From Lentinus brumalis (lineage: Eukaryota; Basidiomycota; Agaricomycetes; Polyporales; Polyporaceae), in assembly GCA_001792895.1 (NCBI GenBank), contig MARA01000042.1, forward strand, positions 124,001 to 188,000: 64,000 nt of DNA, written 5' to 3'. A program made the position numbers and the translations under genes. The notes beneath the pieces are model-generated. The model saw only the letters and a list, made by a program, of their open reading frames with translations. It ran no database searches and was not told the origin of the DNA. Positions 1-10,938 of the stretch are shown in pieces (the first letter of the stretch is position 1; each line of letters starts with the position of its first letter).

Positions 1-851
1 CAGGAGGCAAGAGGACAGAGGACGCGTCAAGCAGAGCGTGGACGCGCGACGAACGCGACTGCTCGAGTCCCCAGAGAGTCGAGTTGCAGGGAGAGAGGCT
101 CTGTGTGGTCGAGGACAAGCCATGACGTCGCTTCGGCGCCTTGCGCGCACGATCCTCGATCGCCGATCGAGATAGACTTTGTAGACACGCTGTCCCTCGT
201 CCGCGACGCGAGCGTTCTTGTGCTTGTCACTGGAGCTGGGCACGACGCGATGCTGGGAAGTAAAATGGCGACCCGACACGCGACTTGATCTCCCCCGACG
301 TGATTCGCTGATCGAGACGTCTGCACAGCAGACATGAAGACGATTCGAAGCTGCGAGCCTGCGAGGAGAGGTATAGAGACGAGGGGGTAGGACGAGCGAA
401 CTCCGGTCCCGGGCACCTCGAGTGGGTGGCGATTGACATTCCCCACGGAAGGTATGTTCATGACGTCTTGCTAGTTGCATCAGTCGCTCCCCGCCGGCGT
501 CGCCTACTAGCAGGCTTTCTTCATCCAATCCCCGCGCGAATCTCAGGCCGACGGGGTGGCCATCAGCCAGCATCAGCCCCGCCTTGTTGCGATCAGTCCC
601 GCCCCGGCCTCAGTAGTTTGTGCCCTGCATTGCAGACCCCGTTGCCTCGGTGGCTTGCTCCCTACCGCCACCTTCTGCGTTATTACATATACCCATCCTA
701 GTTCCAGGGCCCGGTCACCCTGGGAGTTCGACTTTGTCCTTTCCCCTTCCTTCTGTGCTTGAATCGCCGCTGACGCGACGATCTCTCTCTAATCTACCCG
801 GCGACAGGTCGTCTTAATTACCCTCACGATCCTTCCAAGATACCCTGCACG
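1..851. other. No supported gene; probable upstream region of the DUF6533 gene
   Basis: I see no open frame with convincing codon use or a recognisable protein in this stretch. The last 100 bases are pyrimidine-rich and probably hold the promoter and 5' leader of the gene that starts at 852. No TATA box stands out. Confidence 0.5.
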
Positions 852-2628
852 ATGTCTCTAGTCCCAACTTCCACCGTCTTTCACGAGCTCTCCGCAACGA
901 GGTACATGAGCGGTGAGTTCTTCAAAGTCACCTCAAGAGGACGCCTCACTGAAGATGAATATCCACATATAGCTATCGGCCTCATGGTACTCTTGTACGA
1001 CCATATCCTGACGTTCGCGGATGAAGTCAAGCTCATATGGACTGCCCCCGCTACCTACGCGAAGTACATCTTCTTGCTGAACCGATACACGGTGCTGGGC
1101 ACGCTTCTCGCCGTAGCATATGGTACGTCCATCAGCTATGAGTCCCCTAGTTATTGAAACGACCGCATATATGCGCACAGAAACGTGCGGTTTCGTGAAT
1201 ACCACGTTCACTGACACAGTGCGTATCCCTTCTACGTAAGTATCAGAGCTTATACAAGCTTACATGATATCGCTCGTTGCAGGGGTAGGTGCTTATCAAA
1301 GCTCACTTCGGTGGAAGGCGGCTGAACGTGCAACAGATGCAAGCACTTCATCTTCACCTGTTCAATGTTTGCCATCATCTCGGTCGGAATCGCGAACCTC
1401 CTCATCCTCCAGCGAGTAGTCATACTCTGGGAGCACCGCCCGGTACGTTCTCCTCGCGCATACACTCATTGTCTTGCGGCCACACCGCACCTGCTCCCCA
1501 ATCACGGCTTAGCGCGCTTTCGGTGACATTTTGGCAGATCGTCCTCAAAATCATGACAGTAGGCTTCCTTGTTAGCTTCATCGCCCAGGTCGCCACGATG
1601 ATTGTCACGCTCATCAACTTACTGCGTGAGTTCGCCTCGCGCCTCTCGTATCTCACGGACGTCCGGCTGACCACGCATATACTTACGTGACGCAGCCTTC
1701 ATCTCATGGTCTGGCGTCGTAGGCATGTGCGTCGCGACCAAGTCTTCGCCGCTGCTGGTCGCAGTATGGGCTTCTCCGGTGCGTGGTCTTTCACCCGCGA
1801 GTGACGGGACTTGCGAGCCGACCACGCCTACTGATGCACACCGACAGATGCTCTTTGAGGTGTTCGTGCTCGGCTCGACAGCGCTGAACGCGTTGGACCG
1901 GCCGCGGACGATCGAGCTGCCCATCATAAAGGCGTTGCACTCGGACGGGCTCGGGTTCTTCCTCGTACGTCTCTATTGCACGTCAAACTATGACGCGGAG
2001 GACTGACTATATGCGCCTGATATACGCACAGAGCATCACCTTGTTCCGCATCCTCAATCTTACCTTCGCAGCCCTCTCCCGCCCGTCGCTCACCTTCCTC
2101 GCCGTTTTGTGCGTCGCGCTCATCCTCCAGTGCTGTCCGCCTATCTAACACGTTGATGCAGCTTCATCTGGGCGATGACGACCACCGTCCTCGGCCGCCT
2201 CCTCATCCACCTCCGCCGCACCGAATGCCGCCCACACATCACCCGCTCATCGTCGCCCGCCTCCCCATCCTCACCATACGACAACGAAGACGACGACGAC
2301 ATGGACGAGTACTCCCTCCGCCGCCGCAGCCGCGTGATCTCGCCATTCGGCCTCGTCCCGCTGAACAGGAAGACCTCCTCCGGGAGCGCACACAGCGGCG
2401 GCTACTGGGACGGCGACACGGACGCAGACGCGGCGGCGGGTCACGCGCGTGCATTCTCGGCGGACAACCCGCTCGAGATCACGCAGATCCCGCTCGCGTA
2501 CCCGTACCACTACCGAAAGAGGGCGCATGACCCGCGTGAGTGTTGTGCTGCGTGCACATCTCCATGTCGCGATATTTTACCCAAAGGCTGACATGGTCGT
2601 TGCTGCAGATGTACGACCATGGGATTGA
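852..2628 (+). CDS. DUF6533 multi-pass membrane protein
   Basis: This is a basidiomycete-type membrane protein of unknown function. The second exon carries the DUF6533 signature: a hydrophobic helix running into LLYDHILTFADEVKLIW and then a short helix with LNRY. Further helices follow in later exons, including a segment with LDRPRTIEL and one with SITLFRILNLTF. The protein ends in a polar, serine-rich, acidic cytoplasmic-looking tail. The start is the ATG at 852. The first intron is 913-972, which joins the N-terminus directly to the DUF6533 core; about seven more short GT-AG introns follow, and the last exon ends with TGA at 2626-2628. The family is large in Agaricomycetes and its biochemical role is not known; a receptor-like topology is sometimes suggested. 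Confidence is high for the family and moderate for each exon edge. Confidence 0.8.
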
Positions 2629-2839
2629 TTAGATCGGACTGTTGTATGTGTTCCCTTGAGGGATGTACGTGTTTCGACAGGCTGAGACCTTCGATGTACC
2701 TGCTTCTGTACAGTATCATGCCCCGAGGGTCTTTCGTTGATACGCTACGAGGCTCAACGTTGAGAAGTTTGTGAGACGTCGACAACAACGTGGCATAGCG
2801 CATGTTGCCTTGTCTCAGCCAAGAAGAATGGATAGAGAC

Positions 2840-2844
2840 AAAAA
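2840..2844 (-). terminator. Probable RNA polymerase III terminator of the tRNA
   Basis: Five A residues on the + strand give a TTTTT run on the minus strand about 20 bases downstream of the tRNA 3' end, which is the usual fungal pol III stop signal. Confidence 0.55.
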
Positions 2845-2865
2845 GATTCTTCGTGTACTTTTTAG

Positions 2866-2947
2866 CGACGCCAGCAGGATTCGAACCTGCGCCTCCAAAG
2901 GAGAACAGATTTCTAATCTGTCGCCGTAACCACTTGGCTATAGCGCC
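2866..2947 (-). tRNA. tRNA-Ser (anticodon AGA)
   Basis: Read on the minus strand, the 82-nt sequence folds as a type II tRNA. A 7-bp acceptor stem pairs GGCGCTA with TGGCGTC (two G-U pairs) and leaves a G discriminator. The D-loop region contains AGTGGTTA. The anticodon stem ACAGA/TCTGT closes a 7-nt loop with anticodon AGA, and the T-arm contains GGTTCGAATCC. The long variable arm (TCTCC..GGAG type) is typical of serine tRNAs. No intron is seen. It reads UCU, and UCC by inosine. Confidence 0.93.
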
Positions 2948-3066
2948 GTGAAAGAAACGGCAGCATGCACCACTATACCCGTCCCGCCGTAGCTCAACGT
3001 AGCAAAAGCCAACACACACCAGTATAATACAGCAGCAACACACACAGCAAGCATCCTATCCATAAC

Positions 3067-5545
3067 CTACGGGTATCGCGCGCCCTCCCTGAGCAGCCCC
3101 ACGCAGATGTTGACCCAGCCGTCCGCCCCGGCCATGCACGCGCCGAGCCACGCCATCTCCGTGTCCGGGGGCGCGGGGACGCCCTGGATGAGCGCGTACG
3201 CGAGGTTCGGCTTCTTGGAGTGGGGGTCGGGGAAGAGCAGGGGCAGGTGGGCGGTGAGGAAGGCGCCGAGGGTGTGCATCGAGCCTGGGGGTGTGCATGC
3301 GTCGTCAGTGTGGGTGCTCGTGAGATCGTACGGTTAGATGGACGGGTGTGGGGGTGTGAGTGGGTGGGTGTAGGACGTGGTGTGTGGGAGAAGAAATACG
3401 CGAGGCCAGACGAGGGAAGAGGAAGGAAGGGAAAGAAAAAAGGGACGCACCATCTTCGAGCACGGGCGGGACGAGGTCCTGCAGGACGGGCCCGTCGGGG
3501 AGGTATATGCGGGCGGGGATGTTGCGGACGTTGGAGGCGCCATCACGGTCGGGCGCCGCGGTCGAGCCCGGGTCGGCGGACGGGGGGCGGGTGTGCAGAG
3601 AGGTCGAGGTCGGCGGGGGCGGGGGCGAGGTGGAGCGCGTGGGCGTCGTCGTGGGCGTGATCTTGGAGGCGACGCGCCAGTATTCGTCGAAGTTGTCTGT
3701 GGGGTCGGTGAGTACGTGAACGGAGTGAAGGAAGGATAGAGATGTGTGGAGGGTGAGGTACGCGAGGAAGAACGAAGGGATGGAGCTGGGAATGTCGTTG
3801 TCGCAGCCATTATGACGAGTACTGTCTCCCATGACCGCGGAGGTGCGATGTCGCGTGCGGGTGCAGCTGATCGTCGTCTGCCGCGCCGCTGGGCACTGGG
3901 ACGCATAGGGTAATGAAGGCAGACTGGCCGGCTTCTTGCGCGATTCTCAAGTCAGGACGTGGCAGATAGCCTCGACAAGCGCGAGTGTTCCCTGCCTGGT
4001 CATGGTCCGATCACGGCAAGAGCCTTCCTCGGCGATGCGCAGACCATATCGCCGCTCCGAAGGAGTAGCTGTATGTATGCGCAAGGCCCCGTCTGGAGTT
4101 CGAAGAGCGTAACAACTTCGACAAGGAGCTCGAGTCGGAAGTTGGCAAACAAATTCCGGGAGCGTCAATATGCCCTCCCGAGTAGGACAAGAGTTCTGCC
4201 TCTGCTCCTGATATCTGGGCCTGTCCTATCCGGGTAGCAGGATCCGCGGAGTAAGCGCAAAGAGCACGACGTGCTCATCCACGCTGCTCGGGGACTGAGT
4301 GCGTCCTCCCGAGTAGGGCACGAGCGATGTCACTGCTCCTGCTGTCCGCAGCTATACGGACAGCCGTATGCGCGACCCAAGTCCTACGAATGCAAGACGG
4401 GCATCAAACAGGACGGACAGGACTTCAGCGATCGGTCGGGGGCATATATACGTCCTCCCGAGTAGAGCAAGAGTTCTGTCCCTGCCCTTCTACCTGAACC
4501 CACTGCAGCATCGCAGGGACAAGTACAACGAGTGCCGGACGATGATCGAACATGAACGGGACGCTTCGTTTAGCAGTTGATCGGAGAGTCCCGAGCAGGC
4601 AAGAGTTCTGTCTCTGCAGGACATATCCTTCCAGCTGTGCGGGCGCGGGGCAGGTGCAACGAATGCACAGAGATGACCGACCACGGCCGGATTCTCGGAT
4701 CAGCAGTGGTCGGGAACTCTTCCCCGCACAGGGCAGGCGTTCTGTCCCTGGCCTATGCGGGAGCCAAGTTTTACGAATTCCAGACGGGGAGCGAACACGG
4801 ATAGGATTCTGCATTTAGCAGCTGGTCGGGGTCTGCGAATACGTCCTCCAGAGAAAGGGAAGAGTCCCATTTGACGCGCGGGACGGTGATCGAACACGGA
4901 TAGGACTCACGTTCTTTGATTCCCTCCCAGAGACCGTCCTGCTCTGCCTTCCGGAGCCCGGTCATGCGCTTGGTGTTCCCCCAACGGATGAAGTCTGCCT
5001 CCTTGAGCTGGCCCATGAATGCCTGCTTGCACGCCTCGGCGGAGGGGGACATGAGCAGCTTCTCCGTGGGCGGGGAGGCGAGATGGAGGACAATGCGGAG
5101 AGGGGCGAAGAACGAGGCGGCAGTGGTCGGGCGGACGGACTGCGAGATGGCGTGGTGGTCGTAGATGAGGCCGATGGGCCAGTGCCTGCACATAATGAGC
5201 AAGCCGGTGTGGCGGAATCATAAGACGGACGCACCACTTGAGCAGGCCGCCGCCGTCGCTCTCGAACCACCACTCCTCCTCCTTCATGGTGCGCGCTGCG
5301 GTCTCATCGAAGACGACGTCCTGGAGGAAGCGTTTTATCTCGGGGACGAGGAGGGGGAGGTAGCTGACGCGCGGGGCCTGGATGTAGTAGCACTCGAGGC
5401 CGCGGTCGGAGTTGGCGGGGAGCTCATTGGGGTCGACGCGGATCTCGAGCGGGACGGTGCCCTCCCATGTCAGGCGGCGGAAGAGGGTCGTCGAGGCGGG
5501 CGTGGAGAACGCTGACGGCGAATGGCGCGGCGCGTACGAAGACAT
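3067..5545 (-). CDS. ATG5: Autophagy protein Atg5
   Basis: Atg5 is conjugated to Atg12 and, with Atg16, forms the E3-like complex that lipidates Atg8 on the growing autophagosome. The reading is complement(join(3067..3284,3451..3696,4911..5185,5235..5545)), which gives 349 residues, close to the usual fungal size. Recognisable conserved stretches are RRLTWEGTVPLEIRVDP near the N-terminus, GLECYYIQAPRVSYLPLL, KWHWPIGLIYDHH across the first splice junction, IPARIYLPDGPVLQDLVPP in exon 3, and the C-terminal LLFPDP..AYALIQGV and AWLGACMAGADGW. The ATG at 5545 fits the family. Introns one and three are short (49 and 166 bp), but the second (3697-4910) is 1,214 bp and filled with tandem repeats. 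The gene diverges from the membrane-protein gene at 5825. Confidence 0.95.
4174..4905. repeat. Degenerate tandem repeat, about 120-150 bp unit, inside the large ATG5 intron
   Basis: About six imperfect units can be followed by a core CCTCCCGAGTAG at 4174-4185, 4305-4316 and 4454-4465, with weaker versions near 4588, 4720 and 4844. The core is followed by (A/G)GCAAGAGTTCTG. Each unit also holds a TCGAACA(C/T)GGA-like block and a CAGCAG(T/C)(T/G)GGTCGG block. The last unit abuts the splice donor of exon 2 at 4910, so the intron appears to have grown by local tandem duplication next to the donor. Confidence 0.75.
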
Positions 5546-5824
5546 CCCCGTCCCCCTCCAACGCCCGCCTGCAACCTCAACTCCTGCCACGCGGCTGCGA
5601 CGGCTGGGAACGCGGCCCGCAAAAGGAAACTGCGCGTGCGTTCCAGGCCCCACGTGTGCGCGCGCCGGTCACGGGGCCCTGGGACCTGACGTCAGAGCAT
5701 GCATTGCGTCGCCTGCTTGCACTCTTGCGCCAAGCTGCGCCCGTTCTATAAAGCCTCGCCGCGCACGCCCCACTCCCCTCACTCCTGCCTCTTGCCTCCG
5801 ACGACCTCCCCGACGTCCGCAACG
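5546..5824. promoter_or_regulatory. Shared divergent promoter of ATG5 and the TspO-like gene
   Basis: The two start codons are 279 bp apart on opposite strands. A TATAAAG at 5747-5753, 72 bp upstream of the ATG at 5825, is a good TATA box for the rightward gene. A CACGTG E-box lies near 5651. Nothing TATA-like faces ATG5. Confidence 0.55.
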
Positions 5825-6936
5825 ATGCCGTCCCACAGCAGCTGGTCCGATGGGCTCTTGCTCAAGGTCCGTCGCGACGTTGCTCACACACGTCGCTTTT
5901 TCGCTCACCGTCTGTCGTAGATCGTCAACGTTCTCGTGTATTTGCTCTTTTTGGGTTCCAACGTCTACACCGTCGCAGGCCCTAGCGACGTCTACTACAC
6001 CGGTAAAGAGACCTACGTGACTCCCGCCCCGTGGGCTTTCCTCATCTGGTACGAAGTCGCGCCATTACGTATCGACGCCCCTCCTGACCAGGCCTCGACA
6101 GGTCCCTCATTCACCTCCTCCTTCTGGGAACCGTCATCTACCAGTTCTTCGACGGCGGCAAGCAGGTCATCATCGACGGCATCGGCTGGCGTCTTCCCCT
6201 CCTCGCCGTCCTCAACGCTGTCTACGTGAACGTGTGGGCCAGGCACTACTACATTGTCGGTGCGTAGTCCGCTCCACACCTCCAGCGCGCCCCGTGCCTG
6301 ACTGTGTACCTCCGCAGCTTTTGTCTTCTCGCTCTTCGTCAGCTCTGCGGTCACTGTGAGTACTCCACATTGCCAGTCTATACCATACGGGCAACAGCCG
6401 CTCACACTGCGCGCGCAGCATATTTACTACATCGTCAAGAAGTATCACGAGCCCCAGAGCACTGCCGACGAGCTCTTCGTCCACCTCCCCTTCTCGCTCT
6501 ACCACGGCTGGACGACCGTCCTTGTCGTCCTCACCGCCTTCGAGGCGTTCGGCAACAACGCCGCTGTCGAGCCCGCCGGCGTCTGGACTGACGTCTTTGC
6601 CTTCCTCGCTTTGTACGTCATCATCTCGAGTATGACGTTCTGTCTTAAACTTACACCGCCTCCCTTAGCTTCTTCCTCGAGGCCACCGCTGCGACTTACG
6701 CGTTCTCCTCGTCCGAGGGCGACCTCCCCGCGAGCATCGCCATCTCCTGGTCGCTCTGGGCCATCTTCGCTCGCCAGCGCTACCCCGCGTTCATCCACTG
6801 GAGCGCCCTCGCCTTCGCCATCCTCTCCCTCGTCTGGGTCGTGAAGGCTGCCATCGGCGTCGGCCTCAAGATCCGCAACGGCGGCCGCGGCATCTCGCTC
6901 GACGAGGAGCGCGCGCCCCTCGTCGGCGGCAACTAA
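5825..6936 (+). CDS. Multi-pass membrane protein, TspO/DUF1774-like
   Basis: The spliced product is roughly 290-300 residues with about six hydrophobic helices. The first exon encodes a short polar start, then [17 protein letters not shown]. The motif [19 protein letters not shown] with the following VIYQFF resembles the TPAPWAFGIW core of TspO/MBR-type proteins and of fungal DUF1774 proteins; I cannot decide between these families by eye. Five short introns interrupt it, with donors near 5867, 6049, 6260, 6356 and 6613. The acceptors keep the frame open to TAA at 6934-6936, and the C-terminus ends in a charged tail with [10 protein letters not shown]. It shares a promoter with ATG5, but I infer no functional link. 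TspO relatives bind porphyrins and sterols; whether this one does is unknown. Confidence 0.72.
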
Positions 6937-7765
6937 AGAAAGGCACAGGCACAGGCAACTGTGCGCCTGTGCGCCTGAGCCGCCATGAGGCTCACGCAAA
7001 CACGACTGAACGACCGAACGACTGAACGACTGAACGACTGGATGAATCGTCACGAATTGAACAATTGGACTCGGATGTCTTTTCCCCATACCACTTGTAC
7101 TCGAGTCTCAGTGCTTCTCGTATCGTAGCTATTGCCAGTAGCTTGTATACTCGCTAGCTTGCTTCAGTTGTAATTGTAATAGTCGTACCTGTTGTCTTAA
7201 CCATCCTCTCGCGTTGCTCGAGTCCGTTGCGAGTGTGTGATCCGACGATTGTGCATGCGTGACAGCTTTGTCATTGCAAGTAAGTATTTGGCGGGATGGG
7301 GTCCTCCGCATGATGCATGACAGATGGTTGAGTACGACACGCAGAGTCAGGCTTGCATCCAGCCTCAGCCACGGACAGCCCGCTACCAAAAGGCTCATGA
7401 TACTGTACAGTGTACGGTGGACGTTTTCTCGCCCATGTAAAACGCGAAAGCTCTGCTCATACAAAGGCTCTGTTCCCGCGAAGTTCTGTCGGCCCAACAT
7501 CCAAGTCAACACAGCATACTACTGCCCCTCGACTACTAGTACATTCTTCTTCTCCCTTGACCCCAAAGAGCCCTCCGCAGATCGCGGTGCGAGTCCTGCC
7601 CGGAATCTCGAGGCACGCCGGGGTACTGCATGACGGTGCTGGTGTACCCGGACGGACCAGCCTGAGGGGACTCGGTCACGTTCTTTTCGTGCGGCGTCGG
7701 GGAGTCGTTCGACGCGCATCTGGTTGAGCAGAAGGTCGAACGAGACGGCGGAGTGCGTCGCTACG
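6937..7765. other. Intergenic stretch, no supported gene
   Basis: It holds the 3' flank of the membrane-protein gene, including a short 8-bp microrepeat. Between about 7080 and 7765 I see short open frames in several phases but none with a recognisable product. Confidence 0.45.
7002..7041. repeat. Short tandem repeat (GAACGACT, about 5 units)
   Basis: The 8-bp unit GAACGACT (one unit GAACGACC) is repeated about five times in the 3' flank of the TspO-like gene. It is too short and simple to assign a role. Confidence 0.8.
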
Positions 7766-8490
7766 ATGAGCATGGTGAAGATCGCGGAGACGCTGGGCCA
7801 CGAGAAGGTCATGTACTGGGGCTTCGTGACCTCGTGAGTACAGTACTTCAGCTTCCTATCGTATCGGTGAGAATGACAAACAGTTGCAGAGCTACGGGGC
7901 GGTCCGCGGACGAGTCATCATCGACGGCGTGTTAGACGGGCAAAACTACCGCGCGACGCTCTGGAACTCGAATCTCTTCGACTTTGAGAAGATCGTCGTG
8001 TCCCTCTTCACCTAATGCTTCCAGGCTGGACCGCTGCGATGCCCGCTGTACGAACCGGCTCCGTGAGCGGTGGTACTTCGAAGTCCTCGACGCGGTCGGG
8101 CACAGGCCGGTGCGCGTGAGTCCCCCCCCATGGTCGTGACGTCCTAGAGCTCGTTTGGCAGGTATGCACCTCGACCTGCCGCAACGTCGTCGTCGACGCC
8201 ATCCGCGCTATCGAGGCAGGAAACCAGCCCACGCTCACCGCCCTCGCACCGACGATCCATGATGCATCATCCGCCAGCCGACCCCGGTGGGCCCGTTGCG
8301 CAAGTGGTATGCTGGAGCAGGGCTGCTCGTGCAGGATGGGAAGCTGCCCGCCGAGAGCACGGTGTGCGAGGCGGACGAGTTGCCGTTCGTTCGGGCTGTG
8401 GGGGACGTCAGAGCAATGTCCGTCGAAGACCAGGAGTTGTTGGATGCGCTGCGAGGATTGGCGGAGTGGGTGACAATGTTCGGGTTCTAG
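7766..8490 (+). CDS. Uncertain hypothetical gene, probably incomplete
   Basis: Several exon-like pieces have coding-type codon use but I do not recognise the protein. One begins near the ATG at 7766 and ends WGFVTS at a GT donor at 7835. It continues after an AG at about 7886 as SYGAVRGRVIIDGV and LDGQNYRATLWNSNLFDFEK, then reaches a stop. A second piece near 8032 reads RCDARCTNRLRERWYFEVLD and crosses a short intron to VCTSTCRNVVVDAIRA. The last frame ends at 8490 with WVTMFGF. The pieces are in different phases, and no single set of splice sites joins them convincingly. It may be a decayed gene or one with sequence errors. Confidence 0.3.
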
Positions 8491-8917
8491 TTTTTATTGT
8501 CCGCTGCCGCTGCTTGCCCAGAATTACGCTTACACGAGCAATAGCCTCTTGCGCTCCTGTCGTCTCCCCTCCCCACAACTCCGGCTTCGTTCGCCTTCGC
8601 GTGGATGCGCCGAGCGCCGAGCGCCGTGAGCGAGGGGGCGATTGCTGAGCTCGTCGACATCGTCCTCCAGACCCGGAGACCTTGCGGCGGAGAAGGTTGA
8701 TGAGGTGCACGTAGACAAAGCCGACCTTGTGCAGGGCGCTGCACGGCGGCGGCAGCAGCAGCGTGGCTGGATGGAAGCTATTAGCTGCGCATCGAGTCTA
8801 TGTCCGGAGACCACTGCAACGTTCGGTCATGAATGCTTCTGGGGTCCGATGGAGTCAGCTATTGCCACTTGCTGCTCATGACGATATGTGGATCATACTT
8901 GGGCACGTACCGATGGA
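8491..8917. other. Intergenic stretch between converging genes, nothing recognised
   Basis: Only short open frames without family resemblance are seen here. It separates the 3' ends of the uncertain gene on the left and the F-box gene on the right. Confidence 0.45.
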
Positions 8918-10773
8918 TTACTCCTGCTCCGTCGCATCCGAGTGTTCTATCAACACCCAGGAGCTAACGGCCTCATCAAGATTGCCCCAGTATCGCCACT
9001 TCTGCTCTTCTTCGCGGATGGATGCGTACACATCGGTCGACCACGCAACCTGGCTCCATATCCACTGTTGCTCTTCGACCTGGGGATCGATCGGTACGCC
9101 GTCGGATGTCTCTAGTATATCCAGTTCCGGCCCAGAAAGTTCCGTCAGATAGTGTATTTTGTGTAGCCAGGGAAACCACTGCGACAGCACAGCAGCGACG
9201 CCTGTGATGTCTTCCTTGAGGAGCACTGACGGGCCGACGCCCAAACTCTTCAGCGGACAGGCTGTCCTGAAGAGACCTAAGCCCTCGCACATGTAGTCAA
9301 TGATAGGCTCATATATCCGTGGGGGCTTGAGCGTGAGTAGATGATCCACTTCCGCATGGGTGATGTTTGCTAGGGGGATCTCGATCGTCTCGATGGCCTG
9401 GCACCGTTCTTTAATGGCGGCGAGCCCCGACAACGTCACGCGAGGTGCATCGGAAACACCGAAGCGTAGAGTCCCGGAGGAGCAGAGCTTTGCGACGCGG
9501 ATGCGTATCCAGGCTTTTACTGTCGCAGCCAGCGCGGCGTCATCAAGAGCAGCGTAACACCCCGCTTGAGAATGACCTCTTCCAGTTCGCGGAGAGGGTG
9601 GAGGATGGCGAAGACTCCTGGCGGAATGGGCACTGGATCCTGGTCCTGACGTTCGGAGGGATGAGGGCCAAATCCAACAGTGAGACGCTTCAGAACGTGG
9701 GCAGATGGGCAGTCCGCGATGACAGTGGCCAGGGCGCGGAAGTCGTCCGACGTTACAGCTTCAGAGGAGTCCACTTCGAGCGTCTCGATGAACGATGAGC
9801 GAACTTCCCGCAGAAATGCAGCGCAGAGGAGTGTCGAGTTCGTCTGAATCTTGACGGTTCGGAGAGATGCGAATGGCGAAACGTCGAAGAGGAAGACGCC
9901 GTCAGGGTAATCGTCGCTCAACAGGGTGATACTGAGCGTTTGTAACGTGGATATCGTGGCGAGATGAACCAGTGTTGCAAGTGGCAAAAGACCGGGTTTC
10001 GAGCCGAGGAACTGGAAAGATACTAAACGCATGGGCGCAATGCTCGGTATACCCGTCAAGAATCTCGTTATCCAGCGCTTTGCAGGGTCAGGGACAGGGT
10101 CTTTCCAGCGGATGAGCCGAGGGGGGACGATCTCATAATTGAGATTGCGTAGACTGTTGCAGAGGAAGGTATGCATGGCTTCGACCATGACAGGCAAAAT
10201 TTCGAATTTGTGGATTGAACGCAGGTTGGGGAGACAATTGGGTGGTAGGACGTCCTCGAGATTGGCCCATGCACTCGGGCTGATGGTGAATTGAGCTTGG
10301 TGGGGCCCACGATCGTTCACAACTTTGACATATGGGGCGTACTTGCGGAACCTAGCGAGGTCCGAAGAGTCGATCGGGCGAGCAAATGACTGGACCCGAA
10401 TAAATCAGTACGGAGATACGCCGTGAACACGACCACTGCATGACTTGCAGATTCCAAGAACTTGGATATGTGCGCGGCTTGGCAAGTTATGTGTTTGCCA
10501 GGCGATGCCGTTCAGAGTCAAACGAGTGGCACGTAGACTGACCAATGTAACGTAAGCAATCCCGTCCGATTCCTCTAATTCCTGAACCCATAACTCTCGT
10601 GACAGCGTGTATGCGATAGTGCCGAATGATGGTATTGTGGACCATATTTGCGACGATGCATGTTCAGACAGCATTCGACATGTTGCCGCGAGGTTGATCA
10701 ATGATCCCGGCAAGCAGTGGGCACATATAAGCGTTAGAAGGTCGGGAGACAGGTCGAGGATGCTAGCGATCAT
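8918..10773 (-). CDS. F-box protein with leucine-rich-type C-terminal region; apparent frameshift
   Basis: The ATG at 10773 opens with an F-box: ILDLSPDLLTLICAHC followed by LINLAATCRMLSEHASSQIW. F-box proteins recruit substrates to SCF ubiquitin ligases through Skp1. After an intron near 10384-10440, whose donor I could not fix (a GC-AG donor is possible), a long exon has the loosely repetitive leucine pattern usual in agaricomycete F-box proteins (LVHLATISTLQTLSITLL, SFIETLEVDSSEAVT). Near 9545 the frame stops, but the next phase continues exactly in family style with DDAALAATVKAW and then PRVTLSGLAAIKERC, running to the stop at 8918. One missing base would join them. This is either a real inactivating deletion or a sequence error. 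Substrate is unknown. Confidence 0.7.
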
Positions 10774-10938
10774 GGTTCGGGTGAGGAAGATGAAATAGGG
10801 AGTGGTTGATTGAAGAAGTTCGAGTTAGGTAAGCGTAAGCACTTCGTAAGCTTAGTAAGTAAATTTCCTGTAAACGAGATAAACACTGAGTAACAAAGAC
10901 ATAAGAAACTAGTAACAGCGCTAGCGAATTCAGCAGCT

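Noticed and set aside
2510..3043. Long minus-strand open frame across the tRNA
   Set aside because: It runs through the tRNA-Ser and the 3' exon of the DUF6533 gene; there is no family resemblance and it is a chance frame.
3334..3906. Proline/serine-rich minus-strand frames in the ATG5 region
   Set aside because: They are out-of-phase readings of ATG5 exon 3 and its intron.
4174..4905. CRISPR-like array in the ATG5 intron
   Set aside because: The units are long and degenerate with no constant short repeat and unique spacers, and the organism is a fungus.
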